Below, piece by piece: positions 11,269-21,699 of a DNA stretch of 64,000 bases. The DNA is from Spirodela intermedia (Eukaryota > Streptophyta > Magnoliopsida > Alismatales > Araceae). Each line of letters opens with the position of its first letter. Position 1 is the first letter of the stretch. The notes under the pieces were generated by a model. The model ran no database searches. It saw nothing but the letters and a program-made list of their open reading frames with translations, and had not been told where the DNA came from. A program made the translations under genes and the position numbers. Location of the stretch: the NCBI GenBank assembly GCA_902729315.2, contig LR746268.1, positions 1,853,501-1,917,500 on the forward strand, in the 5' to 3' direction.

Positions 11269-12660
11269 CTGGTGTTGGCGAAGAAAATCCCTTCTCCAAT
11301 TCCCAAGACAATCTCAAGCCAGAATCGCTGGCTATCTGCACAGTTCACACACTGATATCATATACCGAACAAATGTAATCTAGGCGAAAAAAACTATTCT
11401 TGATCTTGATTCCAGATATGGAAATTTGAGTTCACAATCAGAGGACATTATGCTGAGGATATAGAAAATTCATAAACCTAAGCATTAAAAATCAAATGAA
11501 TTAATCAATGCCTGAATCTCAGACAGAGTTGGAGATTAGAGGCCACCTGACGTTCTTAAGGATCGACAGATACAAAAAGACTATCATCACTAGAGTTTAG
11601 GATTCAAGCGTCTGACAATTTGAAGGGACCCATGGTTCCATCTAAGTTAATGTAAAAATGAAACCAGCGGTGTTGGCGTTCAGGCTTTAGGCAAGGGACT
11701 GATAATTTGAAGGGAAATATGGTTCCATCTAAGGCAAGTTACTTTAAAAAAAAAAAACTCGCACTCAGCCTCAAAGCAAGGGTAGGATAGCTTGAAGGGA
11801 TCTAGGGTTCCATCTAAGGCCAGTTAATATTGTACATTTTCTAAAATTTTAAAAAGGAAGAGAAAAAGTGTGACAAAATTCTTTAAATGTGGAACAAGAT
11901 CAATCTGCAGGACTAATCTACTCATTTTCTGGGATTAAAACATCGCTCGGAGGAAAATAAGCAAGAAAGCGTTTGACGTTTCAAAATTTTACAAGCCTGC
12001 AAAAGAATAATAGTTGCATATGCATTCGATCCATAAGAAAGGGGACTTTTTATTTTTGGAGTCCAAAGATAGCCTTCCAGTTTCACAATTTCTCACCGCC
12101 ACTAAAAAAAGAGTACTGCCCTAGGGCTTCTTAATTTAATTAAACATGGAAAATGAAATTACAAATGAAGCACGGATGAATAACACCTCCCAAGTTTCCC
12201 GTTCCAATCCACATGCATAAGCACAAGATAAATGGAACGGATACAAATTTCTTTGGAGATAATCTGACGCATTTGTGCGGAAGTTATACACTCCTTCATA
12301 ATATCATACGTACATTCCCACAGGCAGCACACACCTAACCACTCAAAACTGAGCCTCACAACCTAAGCGCATACCTCACAACCTCGCAATCTTTCGCCCA
12401 GAACAGCGCGCCATCTCCAGGCCCGCCACGACCCCGTCACGACATGATCAAGACATCTATCCTCAGAAGAAACAGAAAAATACGGAAACACCGCTCGACA
12501 AAAAGATAAAAAAAAATCACCCCATTCGAAACCCGGAGAAAAACAGAGAGAGATATGCACCTCAAGCTGGAAGAGAGGTTTCGCGGGCGGATCAAGGGAA
12601 GGTAGCCAGCCTAGCTAGGTGGCCGGTGGCAGCCTCTGCGCTATCACAGGATCTTCCACT
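11269..12660 (-). promoter_or_regulatory. Probable 5' leader and promoter of the NLA-like gene
   Basis: This region lies directly upstream of the SPX start codon and ends at a long GA/CT tract. No other coding exon was found. It contains a palindromic GCATATGC at 12016-12023, which fits the P1BS consensus (GNATATNC) bound by PHR factors in phosphate-starvation genes, and a three-copy repeat at 11617-11830. A 5'-UTR intron is possible but not proven. Confidence 0.4.
11617..11830. repeat. Three-copy degenerate tandem repeat, period about 85-87 bp
   Basis: The motif TTGAAGGGA followed about 10 bp later by GGTTCCATCTAAG recurs with its TGAAGGG core at 11621, 11708 and 11793. The spacer sequence between the cores is less conserved. 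Confidence 0.7.
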
Positions 12661-12662
12661 TT

Positions 12663-12728
12663 GTCAAGGCTGAAAGAGAGAAAGAGAGAGAAAAGAGAGT
12701 GGGAGAGAGGGAGGGAGAGAGGGGAGGA

Positions 12729-12801
<73 letters not shown>

Positions 12802-12837
12802 GGAGAGAGAGGAAGAGAGATAGAGAGAGAGGGAGGA

Positions 12838-12880
<43 letters not shown>

Positions 12881-12972
12881 GAAGGAGAGAGAGGAAGGAG
12901 AGAGAGGAAGAGAGAGAGGAAGAGAGATGGAGAGAGAGAGAGAGGGAGGGAGAGATGGAGAGAGAGGGAGGA

Positions 12973-13008
<36 letters not shown>

Positions 13009-13055
13009 GAAGGGAGAGAGACGGAGGGAGGGGGAGAGAGAGAGAGAGAGGAAAG
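12663..13055. repeat. Long (GA)n/(CT)n compound microsatellite
   Basis: Nearly 400 bp of almost pure purine on the plus strand, made of GA runs broken by GGAAGG and GAGGGAG variants. On the sense strand of the NLA-like gene it is a CT tract upstream of the leader. Long open frames through it (RERERE or LSLSLS) are artefacts. Confidence 0.97.
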
Positions 13056-13648
13056 GCGGAAGGTGGCAACAAGGAGCAGCGCGAGATACCAGCGGTGCGT
13101 GCCGCGGAACGCGTGTAGTTGGCGGCCGTTAAGTTGAACCGCGCGGGAAAGAAGGGAAGTGCAGCAAATATGACGAAGGCGAAGCCCAGATTTCACGACA
13201 GGCCCAATATAACGGAGGATGATGACCTGGCAGAAGACTTTTTCTTTGACTTTGACCGCCAGCTCAGCACCCTAAGTAGGCGGGTTTTGCTGCAGATCCC
13301 TTCTGAATTAGGGAAAGTGAGGGCCTCGCTGTCATGCCGGGGCCAATAATCAACGGATAAACTTTTTAATGATCCCCTTAAGTCCAACAATTACAATAAT
13401 ACACCTATATTTACAAACACATTAGAAACCTTCTCTGGAGCACTATTCCTCGCACTCATTCATTTCCTTTAGCTCCCTCCTCTCCCTCCTTTCCCTCTCT
13501 GTCCTCTCTCTCTCTCTCTCTCTCTCGCTCGCTGTGATAGTATACAGTAAAGGGAGTAGAAGCTGGAGTTTCTACTTCTCTAATTAACAATCCCCTGAGC
13601 CAACCATCTCTCTTAGTCTTAAAGCGAGAGCGAGAGAGGTAGAAAGAT

Positions 13649-13723
<75 letters not shown>

Positions 13724-14168
13724 AGACCAAGATGGATGGATAGAGAGAGAGAACGGCTATGAAAACCAGCCTAGACAGCTACTGGGTCGAGCCACTATCT
13801 GGTCATAGTTTGAATGGTGCACTTCGATCAGGTATAAAGAGCTCGCAGGTCAAATGGCGCAAAGTCTGCTTGGGACTTCGTGCAGTGAATGCCATTGAGA
13901 TGAGGAAGAACCGGGAGTCAACTGAAGCCATGCATGGAAGGCATGCATGCACGCAACATCTCATTCATAGCTATCACGTACGCGTATACATACATATGTG
14001 TATATATATATATATATATATCTTCCTGTATGATCCTCCTTCATCGCCTTCCTTTCCTGAATGCGTATCAGATAAAAATGGCATCCTTAGGAAAACCAGT
14101 ATAGAACCCCAGACGACCAAAACGCACGTTTCTGCTGAAGACCGAGTTCCATGCCCGACTCCGACGCC
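13056..14168. other. Intergenic stretch between NLA-like gene and small ORF
   Basis: Holds a (TC)n run at about 13504-13527, a (GA)n run at about 13619-13720 and a TA run near 13999-14020. Open frames at 13119-13349 and 13759-14538 (+) have no recognisable family features; the second only stays open because it reads through GA repeats. Confidence 0.5.
13504..13720. repeat. Opposed (TC)n and (GA)n tracts
   Basis: A short TC run (about 13504-13527) is followed about 90-130 bp later by a long GA run (about 13619-13720). The two are complementary in one strand and could pair as a hairpin. Confidence 0.85.
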
Positions 14169-14174
14169 TATAAA
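14169..14174 (+). promoter_or_regulatory. TATA box for the small ORF at 14276
   Basis: TATAAA inside CCTATAAACTCCCC, 107 bp before the ATG at 14276, followed by a GA tract that would lie in the 5' UTR. Confidence 0.45.
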
Positions 14175-14231
14175 CTCCCCCTCGCTTATTTTAGCCTCTT
14201 CATCGCCTTCCCGTGATCACCCGTGTTCGCG

Positions 14232-14237
<6 letters not shown>

Positions 14238-14271
<34 letters not shown>
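14238..14271. repeat. (GA)n in the putative 5' UTR of the small ORF
   Basis: About 34 bp of GA dinucleotide repeat ending five bases before the ATG at 14276. Confidence 0.9.
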
Positions 14272-14272
<1 letters not shown>

Positions 14273-14275
14273 CCC

Positions 14276-14521
14276 ATGTCGCTCAAGGAATTCATGGAGG
14301 CGTCAATGGCTTGTGGGGACGACTCCGACGAGGAGGTGCCCCCCTATCTGCTCGCCGCCAACGAGGACCCACCGGCGGTGGCGCCGCCGGCAGATTTCTG
14401 GCGGCCCACCGCTCCTCCGCCGCTCCACGAGGAGGAGAAGATCAAGGAGATTCTGAGGAACTGGGCGAAGACAGTCGCCGCCGCCATTGCCAGAGATTTC
14501 GGCTGTGCTTCACCCGGCTAA
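14276..14521 (+). CDS. Small hypothetical protein, 81 aa
   Basis: ATG at 14276, directly after the GA tract, to TAA at 14519-14521. The composition is protein-like: it starts MSLKEFMEAS, has an acidic patch (GDDSDEEVPP), a Pro/Ala-rich middle, then HEEEKIKEILRNWAKTV that could form an amphipathic helix. GC content is far above the flanks, with a GC-rich third position, as in the GC-rich genes of monocots. A TATA box lies 107 bp upstream. I do not recognise the family. The longer frames starting upstream translate the GA tract as RERERE and are not believable. It could be an intact small gene or the first exon of a longer one (a possible donor lies near 14509). Confidence 0.5.
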   Translation: MSLKEFMEASMACGDDSDEEVPPYLLAANEDPPAVAPPADFWRPTAPPPLHEEEKIKEILRNWAKTVAAAIARDFGCASPG

Positions 14522-15688
14522 CACAACCCCACGCATAGAAGAAATCTTACGTATAATAATAACTTTTCTCATCTGTTTATATTATTTATGTGGGAGGAAA
14601 TATTTCTAGAACAGATAAAGCTACCATGATCCTCAGCTACGATTCCATTGTTTTCGCCGATCGATGCCGTTCTTTCACATATTCAACATACTTGAGCTTG
14701 AACGATAGTAGACACATTGATAATCTTTCTCTAATAATCAATTTCATGCTTCTTATCATCACAAGATCACAAATTTTCTATAAATTGATATAAAGATTAC
14801 GAAGTGACGGTGTCGTATCGTCTGTTCTTCGCATGATATCAGACTGAAGGAAGCATGGACAAGATACACCTTCCTAAATTAGATATGGTGTCCATGAGCT
14901 AGCTGCCAATAATACCTTCCCTCCACTTCTTTTGGCGCAGTGTACGTTCCAAAAATTTCTATATTTAGATGATCCTTAAGAATCTTGCAGGCATGGGGCT
15001 CCTCGTATATGGGATGGAGATCCATGAACCATATTTTTTTAAGTTATTTAAGACATCCAGGTCTTGATTTCTTCGGATGCTTCATTGGGTTTAAGGAATC
15101 TATATACAAAACGCCAACCCACCCTTGATCTATAAATTTTTAGGATTATTGAGCAAAATCAAAGTGAAATAATTAGAAATTTGTCTGTTTATTTCTCCTA
15201 ACAAAGTCAACCCGGTTGTTTAACGATTAGATCGTAGACCTTCACGAGTTAGGCCACTAATCTATTTAACTCGAGCTCGGCCTAATCAGTTGGCTATTTC
15301 TTGGGCTTGGGCTTAGTGGATCTATCTTCTATCATCAAGCGCACAAGGGAAGAAGCTTGGGAGGACTAATGAAGGTTAGATGCTAGTGACATAATATTTA
15401 TAGTAAGTCTACTGAACCATTTCTATGTTGACTTTCCTATTCTAGGAGTATTACTTCCTGATAGCACCGAATTCCCTAAACGGGTTTGGTTAGTGCTGTT
15501 TTGAACTCTTACACTACCTGTAAAAAGGTGGTTATTGACATGTTGATTTGTATTTCTCGGGGAGTATCTCATTTTCCTAGGGAACCAGTGTTTTCGTTTG
15601 ACTAGTTCAAGGTTGAGTTCTTCAAAGAAGATTTTTACAAATAAAATGTGGGCAGCGCCAATCCTAGAACCAGAGAAAGAGAGAGTGC
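14522..15688. other. Gene-free stretch
   Basis: AT-rich to mixed composition, with no recognisable exon, RNA gene or element on either strand. Confidence 0.5.
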
Positions 15689-15881
15689 CCAATTCAGAGA
15701 GAGAGAGAGAGAGAGAAGAGAGAGCGACAGAGAGAGAGAGAGAAGAGAGAGAAAGCGAGAGAGAGAGAGCGAGAGAGAGGGAGAGCGAAAGAGAGAGAGA
15801 GAGAGAGGGAGAGCGAGAGAGAGAGAGAGGGAGAGCGAGAGAGAGAGAGTGGGAGAGCGAGAGAGAGAGAGAGAGAGAGCC
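15689..15881. repeat. GA-rich minisatellite
   Basis: A GA microsatellite in which GGGAGAGCGA recurs at 15779, 15807, 15829 and 15851 (spacing 28, 22, 22 bp). Long open frames through it are artefacts. Confidence 0.92.
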
Positions 15882-16514
15882 CAATTCTTCGATCTCTTGC
15901 AATGATAATCATGCATGGCCCTGTGAGCGGGTGAGTCGTTCGCAGAAATGCCATGCGTCCCCAGCCTCCTACGAAACTTTTGAACCTTATTCAGTGCGGC
16001 CAAGTACTCTCTCAGGCAGCGCCTTCACCAAGCATTGACCACTTTTCTGCAGCAATTCCCAACCTCACCTCTCCGTCGTGACAGCAAGGAGACCCACTTC
16101 CAAGGAGATGTATAGAACGTATATTTTTGGGCATACTTTCGGGAAAATATTAATCCAAGGAGATGTTTGAGGGGATTATCTCTCCCTAAGATACAAGAGC
16201 AGCCGTCTCAAATCATACATACAAATTACACAGTTTGATGTTCAGAAAACACGGGGGTTTGGGCAGTCAGTTTCTGTGAAATTAAAACTTAAAAAAAAAT
16301 CTACACGCCTCAACCAGATTTAGGAAGAAGAGAAAAAAATCAACCAATAGCTCTCAAACAGGGTAAGCAATTACCAAGGAAGGAAAGAAAGTTCTCCAGC
16401 AGCTCTTGAAGAACTTGAAAACTGAGGGAATGATTTGGTGTTCTGGGTACTTCCGGCGTTTGATTTCCTTGAAAGATTGCTTTTTTTAGCTAGATGCAGT
16501 GGTGATGAGCTTCC

Positions 16515-16726
16515 TCATGCCTTGAATCGAACGACAACACAGGATATATCGTCCTTACTATCCCTCTTCAATGCTTCGGTGGTTAACTCCTTAGCAGCTG
16601 CTTGCGGGTCGCTGATCTTTCTAGCGATGCCCACTGCCTCTTCATTGCTCACGACCTGTGGGAACAACAGCAAGCCAAATACCCAGTTACGCATGCCAAA
16701 CATTCATAAACTTGAGTGAGAGAGAT

Positions 16727-16764
<38 letters not shown>

Positions 16765-19700
16765 CGATGGACAACCTTCCAGAGACCATCGCTTGCAAGG
16801 ATTAAAAGCTCAGCGTCAGAGTTTATGTCTTCAAAACGAATGTCTGGGTCGGAGCGCAAGTGTGACTTTAGAGACTTGTCTCCGAAAGCACGGGAGACAG
16901 CTAACTGGCCATTGACCCTTGGGACATCTCCTGAAGTAGAGTCCGCCATAAGCGTCAGTTTAAACGTTCCGGAAAAGTGACAAGATTTAGACAGGATATA
17001 TTTGGGAATCTCTCTACTTTTGTGAGCAAGATGGAATGGGAAAGAAACTAGAAGAGCTGAGACAATATGCATTGATATGGAAACAGTATAATCTAGTAGA
17101 AAACGCTTTGCATACTTCTCTCAAGGCCCCTTTCTTCCTCTTAGAGTTTTTTCTAAGTTTATAAATAATCTGATCATCCCCAAGAACATTGACAGGAACA
17201 CCATGTGACTTCCTCTAGTAGGAGGCCCCCAACAGTGCCGTGTCTTCTGCTTGACCTTCTATGAGTGGCGATTTGACATTAACTGCGGAGATGAAGGGAT
17301 ATGGCGAGTAAGGATAACAAAGGCAGAACTTAGCTCATGCATGGGTAGCCCTTCTGGCTTCTGATATTCGGCATGGAAGATGGTAGCACGAAAAGATCTA
17401 TGTGAAGTTCATCTAGCCTCATCACCATCGAGATTCCTCCTGAGGGTGTTGGACGTGGTACTTGGACTTCCGTTCGATTTATCTTTATGAAAAAATTAAG
17501 ATGATAATTTACGGCCAAAAGCACACAGATTTCATTTATAGTATGAACAGTATTGTTTCTTCCTGCCTAAAGCATTTTGTTCTTGCTTTTTAATTGAAGT
17601 GTGGGTGAGGGATAATAGAGTAAAGAGATATGAAAAACAGCTAAGAAGAGTTGAGACCTTGCTTTTATAACAGCAAAAGGGAGTTTTTTGGTTCATTATG
17701 ATAGAGACAGCAAGGTTCACAGATTATGTTGTTTTGTGCCTTGAAGCAAGAGAATATGCCAGGAAGCGGGTCTAGTAGCAGAAGCAAGCCAAGTCTGTGA
17801 CTCTCTGCCACTGAGGAGTGAAAGAAGGCAAAGAGAGGAGGAGGGAAGGCTGGGGAAGAGAAAAAGAAGAAGATGATGGCAGGAAAGGAGGTCAAGTACC
17901 CAAGGGCACCCTCATCACTGGGCCCACACTCAACAGCAATGGGCTTCTGGGAACAATTCACTGTTGGACATCTAATGATGATGAGCATCTCAGGAGTTTC
18001 GTCTCTGGTGGACTACAAGAGAAGTAGAGAGAGAAATAAACAGCAATGAAGGTGACAACAAAGTCCATTGGCCACCTGACCCCAGCTTCTAATGGCGGGC
18101 TCCTGTCAGATCCTTCATTGGGAAAATAAAAAGTGCAGGACAAGGGAGAAGGGGAATGGGAAATATGAGAAGAAGAAATAACACCATTGGCAAGCGTGAA
18201 GCTTGGGGTTATTTCTTGGAGAACTTATTAAAGAAGAGAGTGAGAGAAAGGAAGAAGAAAAGAACCGGAGACCAACCCACCCACTGTTGGGACAACCAAC
18301 CATAGGCTAAGTCCAGCATTCTCCATTCCAAAAATCAGTTCTGCCAGCAGGCATCCTCCAACTATAAGGCGAACTAGACAGTAACATACTAGAAAATAGC
18401 CTTCAAGCCTGGAGGTGGCACTAGCCATGCTCCATTCATATGTTTAGGATGTCTGCTTTATGTTTATGCAGAGGATACGTTTTTCTTCTCTCAAGTACTG
18501 TCTGGATTGTTGAGTTAAATGGACGAAAGCACTCCTACTGAAACCCAATCTCCTGTTTTGAACCCTTTGGTGCCAGACATGGCACCCTTTGACAAGCCAT
18601 GCTGGTGCGAGAAAGTTTCTTCTCCCCCAAAGCACACCGACACAAGGAATTCTAGCGCATCTTTCAACTCTCCGTTCTACACTGAAATGACCCAGTAGGC
18701 TGACTTTCTACACTGCCTTGGTAGACCTGGTAACATTGTGTCCACCACACGAGCACAAATAATGTGTGGCGTGCACATTAAGCAAAGGGATCTATCCGCA
18801 AAGGTTAACAAAATTTCTCGTTATATTATCTTCATAAAAAATAAAAACCAATTTTGATGAAGGGTTCAGCAATTTTCTCTCAATAGGCATCTCAACTGCA
18901 TAGCGGCAGTGAAACAGTAACAAGAATAAAAGGAAGAAAGCTTTCAATGTAAAGATCTTAGAAGCGAATTTCAGAGAAAAAAGTAAAAAAGAAAGAAAAT
19001 CAAAGGAAATGACGCGGTAAGAAAAAAAAAAAAACCTGGCAAATTCGAAACAAATCCTCCTCTATCCTCTATGGTCCTACGTTCAGCACCAGGTTCATGA
19101 TCAACGGTCATCTGCAACACTCTTCCTCCCTTTGAAAGAACTCCTCGAGAATCACCAACATTGGCTACATATAACTTCCTGCCATTGACGAGAATAGCGG
19201 TGACAGCAGTAGAACCGCCTTGACCCAAGCCATGACTGTGAGACAGGATTGTCTTATCAGTCTTTTCATAAGCCTTTGAAATGGCCTTATCAGGGTTGGC
19301 CCAAAACTCCCCCTGCAACAACAGAAAGCTTTTAGATAAACAATTCGGCGGTCTGAGTCTGCATAAAAATAGCAACCTCAGCAATCTGATTTGGTGTCGA
19401 AAATGAACAGCTAACCTCTTTCAGAATATTGGAGAAAAGATGCTTTTGCAGATATATTGGAACACTATTTCCCAGATGACCATCAAAAATAGCAAATAAT
19501 CCAAGTTCTTTGCCCTTGATCTGAACAAACTTGGAGATATGATAGTCTTCCATGGGATGCTTTGCCTTCCCTTTTACCAGGCTGTACCCGTATCTAACTT
19601 TGATGTCACTTCGGTGGCTTTTTCCTTTACCAGTAACATCGGAAGACCGATTTTTGGGCTATAAAAGGAAAATGACTTTGTTGTCAAATATTCATAAAAA

Positions 19701-20564
19701 TGAAAACAAACATAGCAGGACAAGCAAATAATTGCTACTGCATCTTCATGGGACGATCTAAATAAAGCTTCAACCGTAGAGCTCTGAAGATAGGATGAAG
19801 AGAAACGGAAATGAATAAGTTACAAATAACATCGTTTTTATAATTTTTGCAATACAAATCCAAAGACTAATCATGTAAGCCGCATGAAAAAATTATATAC
19901 ATAAACTACTTTTTTCAGTAGAGAGGGGATCTGGGAAAATAAAAATAGTGTTTTTGGGCAATACTAAGCACAACTCCCTCCAGGGTTAAATAAGGCAGTA
20001 GAATTCCAATTGAATGTTCTCTGGGGGATTTAACCGATGAAATTAAGTTGGTACTTTCCCAAAGACTCTCCCACTGCCTGGCGCGCAAACTCTGGTTGAA
20101 TCGTTCTTGCCATCCTCTCTCCGTTTGTTTTCAAACATAGAACACGTTTCCTTGAAAGGAAACGATGATAGAGACGAACAACACATGAATCAAGTTCATT
20201 ACCCAATCAAATTCTCACTGGATACGTTCCTCAAAAAACAAATTCCTGCCGATTCTTCCCCAACTAGCGAAGAGATTGCCACATAGAAACTGAGCACAAT
20301 TTTGCGAAGAAATACCCCACTTGTTTCTCAAGAAGAAAAAGAGATGGGAAACATGCTCAGATTCATTTGATTGATTTTACCGGAAAAGAGTACTTGATTG
20401 ATTCAAGAAGAAGTGCACTTAATGAAGAAGAAGAAGAAGAAGAAGAAGAAGAAGAAGAAGAAGAAGAAGAAGAAGAAGAAGAAGAAGAAGAAGAAGAAGA
20501 TACAGAGAAACAAATGACTGCTCCCCCTCACCTGCGAAGCCTTCCAGCAGAATAATCTATCCAT
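16515..20564 (-). CDS. Protein phosphatase 2C (PPM family; WIN2/PP2C-type)
   Basis: Exons, 5' to 3': 20564-20532, 19658-19416, 19312-19036, 16930-16776, 16655-16515. Phases agree and give 282 aa, the usual size for this short PP2C group. The start [11 protein letters not shown] fits the group's MD-L-C-FK N-terminus. Metal-site residues are all present: MEDYH (E48, D49), FDGH (D70, G71), ASDG (D232), SKDD (D271, D272). Known family role: Mn/Mg-dependent Ser/Thr phosphatase; Arabidopsis relatives include WIN2. The usual Ala in VGDSRAVL is Gly149 here. Intron 3 is 2.1 kb with no recognised gene; intron 1 carries a GAA array; intron 4 carries a GA tract. A 5'-UTR exon probably begins at 20624 after a CTGCAG acceptor. 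It looks functional. Confidence 0.95.
20424..20500. repeat. (GAA)n/(TTC)n triplet array in intron 1 of the PP2C gene
   Basis: 77 bp of uninterrupted GAA on the plus strand (about 26 units), lying 32 bp from the 5' splice site at 20531. The transcript strand carries TTC (UUC in RNA). Confidence 0.97.
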
Positions 20565-21046
20565 GCAAAGCCCTCCTCGATACCACCGGCAAATTCTCCA
20601 GCATCAACACTCCTGCCGTACAACCTGCAGATGAGGAAAGCTGTCATCAGAAATCAAACTCACGAGGAGACCTCTCTTGAGAAAGATTTAATGTTCAAGG
20701 GTCAACAATCACCTCTGAAAAACTATATTGAGAGATGGCGATGAGTCCAGGACGAAGCCCCCCTCCTCTCTATGTCTCCTCGCTTAAAGGAGGAGGAATT
20801 GGACGCACAGCCGATGAGATTCCCAATTTGTTAGAGCAAAATTGAAGTCTTCACCGACCAGTGACGAGCGTTCGCAGAGCCGTTCAACGATATCGCTTTG
20901 GGGGGAGAGGGAGAGGAAGAGGGCGGTCATCTCCAATGATGAAAGACGGGGCACAAAGCCATTCCGCCGACCTTCCCGACCGCCCATGGCTCGCGACGGG
21001 GACAGACTCTCCTGTGGACTTTACCCCGCCGCAGAGTACGCGCCGT
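20565..21046 (-). promoter_or_regulatory. 5' UTR region of the PP2C gene
   Basis: Upstream of the ATG the sense strand has an acceptor (CTGCAG) just before 20624, which implies a UTR exon 20565-20624 and an intron in the 5' UTR. GC-richer sequence at about 20760-21045 is the likely first exon and core promoter. Open frames here are short and unrecognised. Confidence 0.4.
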
Positions 21047-21175
21047 TTGACCGGCCATTCAATGCTACATAAAGAAAGAGCCTTTTATTTGACCGAACCT
21101 TTGACGGGTACTACTCGGTAGGGCCAGTTTGACTCTTAGGTTAACCTTGCGCATCCTAGTTTTGTTGACTTTGAC
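21047..21175. promoter_or_regulatory. Cluster of six TTGAC W-box cores upstream of the PP2C gene
   Basis: TTGAC starts at 21047, 21089, 21101, 21129, 21165 and 21171. Five are TTGACC or TTGACT, the W-box form bound by WRKY factors; the one at 21101 is TTGACG. The last two are in tandem. Confidence 0.5.
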
Positions 21176-21583
21176 TTTTATATCACCCATTTCTCTCTCT
21201 CTCTCTCTCTCTCTCATTCGTTAGGCAGGTTGATCTCAAGGCAAGTCCGAACTGGATAAGCATGTATCCTAGTATATCTATAAGCAGGCATCACGAAACA
21301 CTTGCTTTCAAAACTTGAAGAGTTCGTTTATTTCCAATGGACTACTAAAAAATTTATGGTTTTCATCAATGACCAAACAACTACTAAAATATTATACCTT
21401 AATATTCTTTAAAGAAAAGCCTTGATTTAAATATTCATATGTTTTGAGGTTATTTTAGGCTCTCTTGTTATCTACTAAAAATTACAATTTTCATCCATCT
21501 TACACTACCAAATACATTATTTTACATCCCAAGTTTAGATTAGTCATATGTAAACCCTCACTACACTCAAGATTTAGTAACCC

Positions 21584-21588
<5 letters not shown>

Positions 21589-21646
<58 letters not shown>
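21589..21646. repeat. (CT)n microsatellite
   Basis: Nearly 60 bp of CT dinucleotides. A shorter CT run of about 25 bp lies at 21191-21215. Confidence 0.97.
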
Positions 21647-21649
<3 letters not shown>

Positions 21650-21699
21650 ACGTCATCTATCTATCCATCTCTTTGTACTTATCTATTAGGGTGGAGGTG

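Noticed and set aside
12615-13196. Long open frames on both strands (up to 193 codons) rich in RERERE or LSLSLS
   Set aside because: They only translate the (GA)n/(CT)n tract; dinucleotide repeats have no stops in several frames.
13759-14538. 259-codon open frame on the plus strand
   Set aside because: It reads through TA and GA microsatellites, overlaps the better-supported 81-aa ORF in another frame, and shows no domain.
15423-16038. Overlapping open frames of 85-159 codons
   Set aside because: Produced by the GA-rich minisatellite.
18228-18428. Hydrophobic 66-codon minus-strand frame in PP2C intron 3, resembling a membrane protein
   Set aside because: No homologous family recognised and no clear gene structure around it; hydrophobic frames arise easily from T-rich intron sequence.
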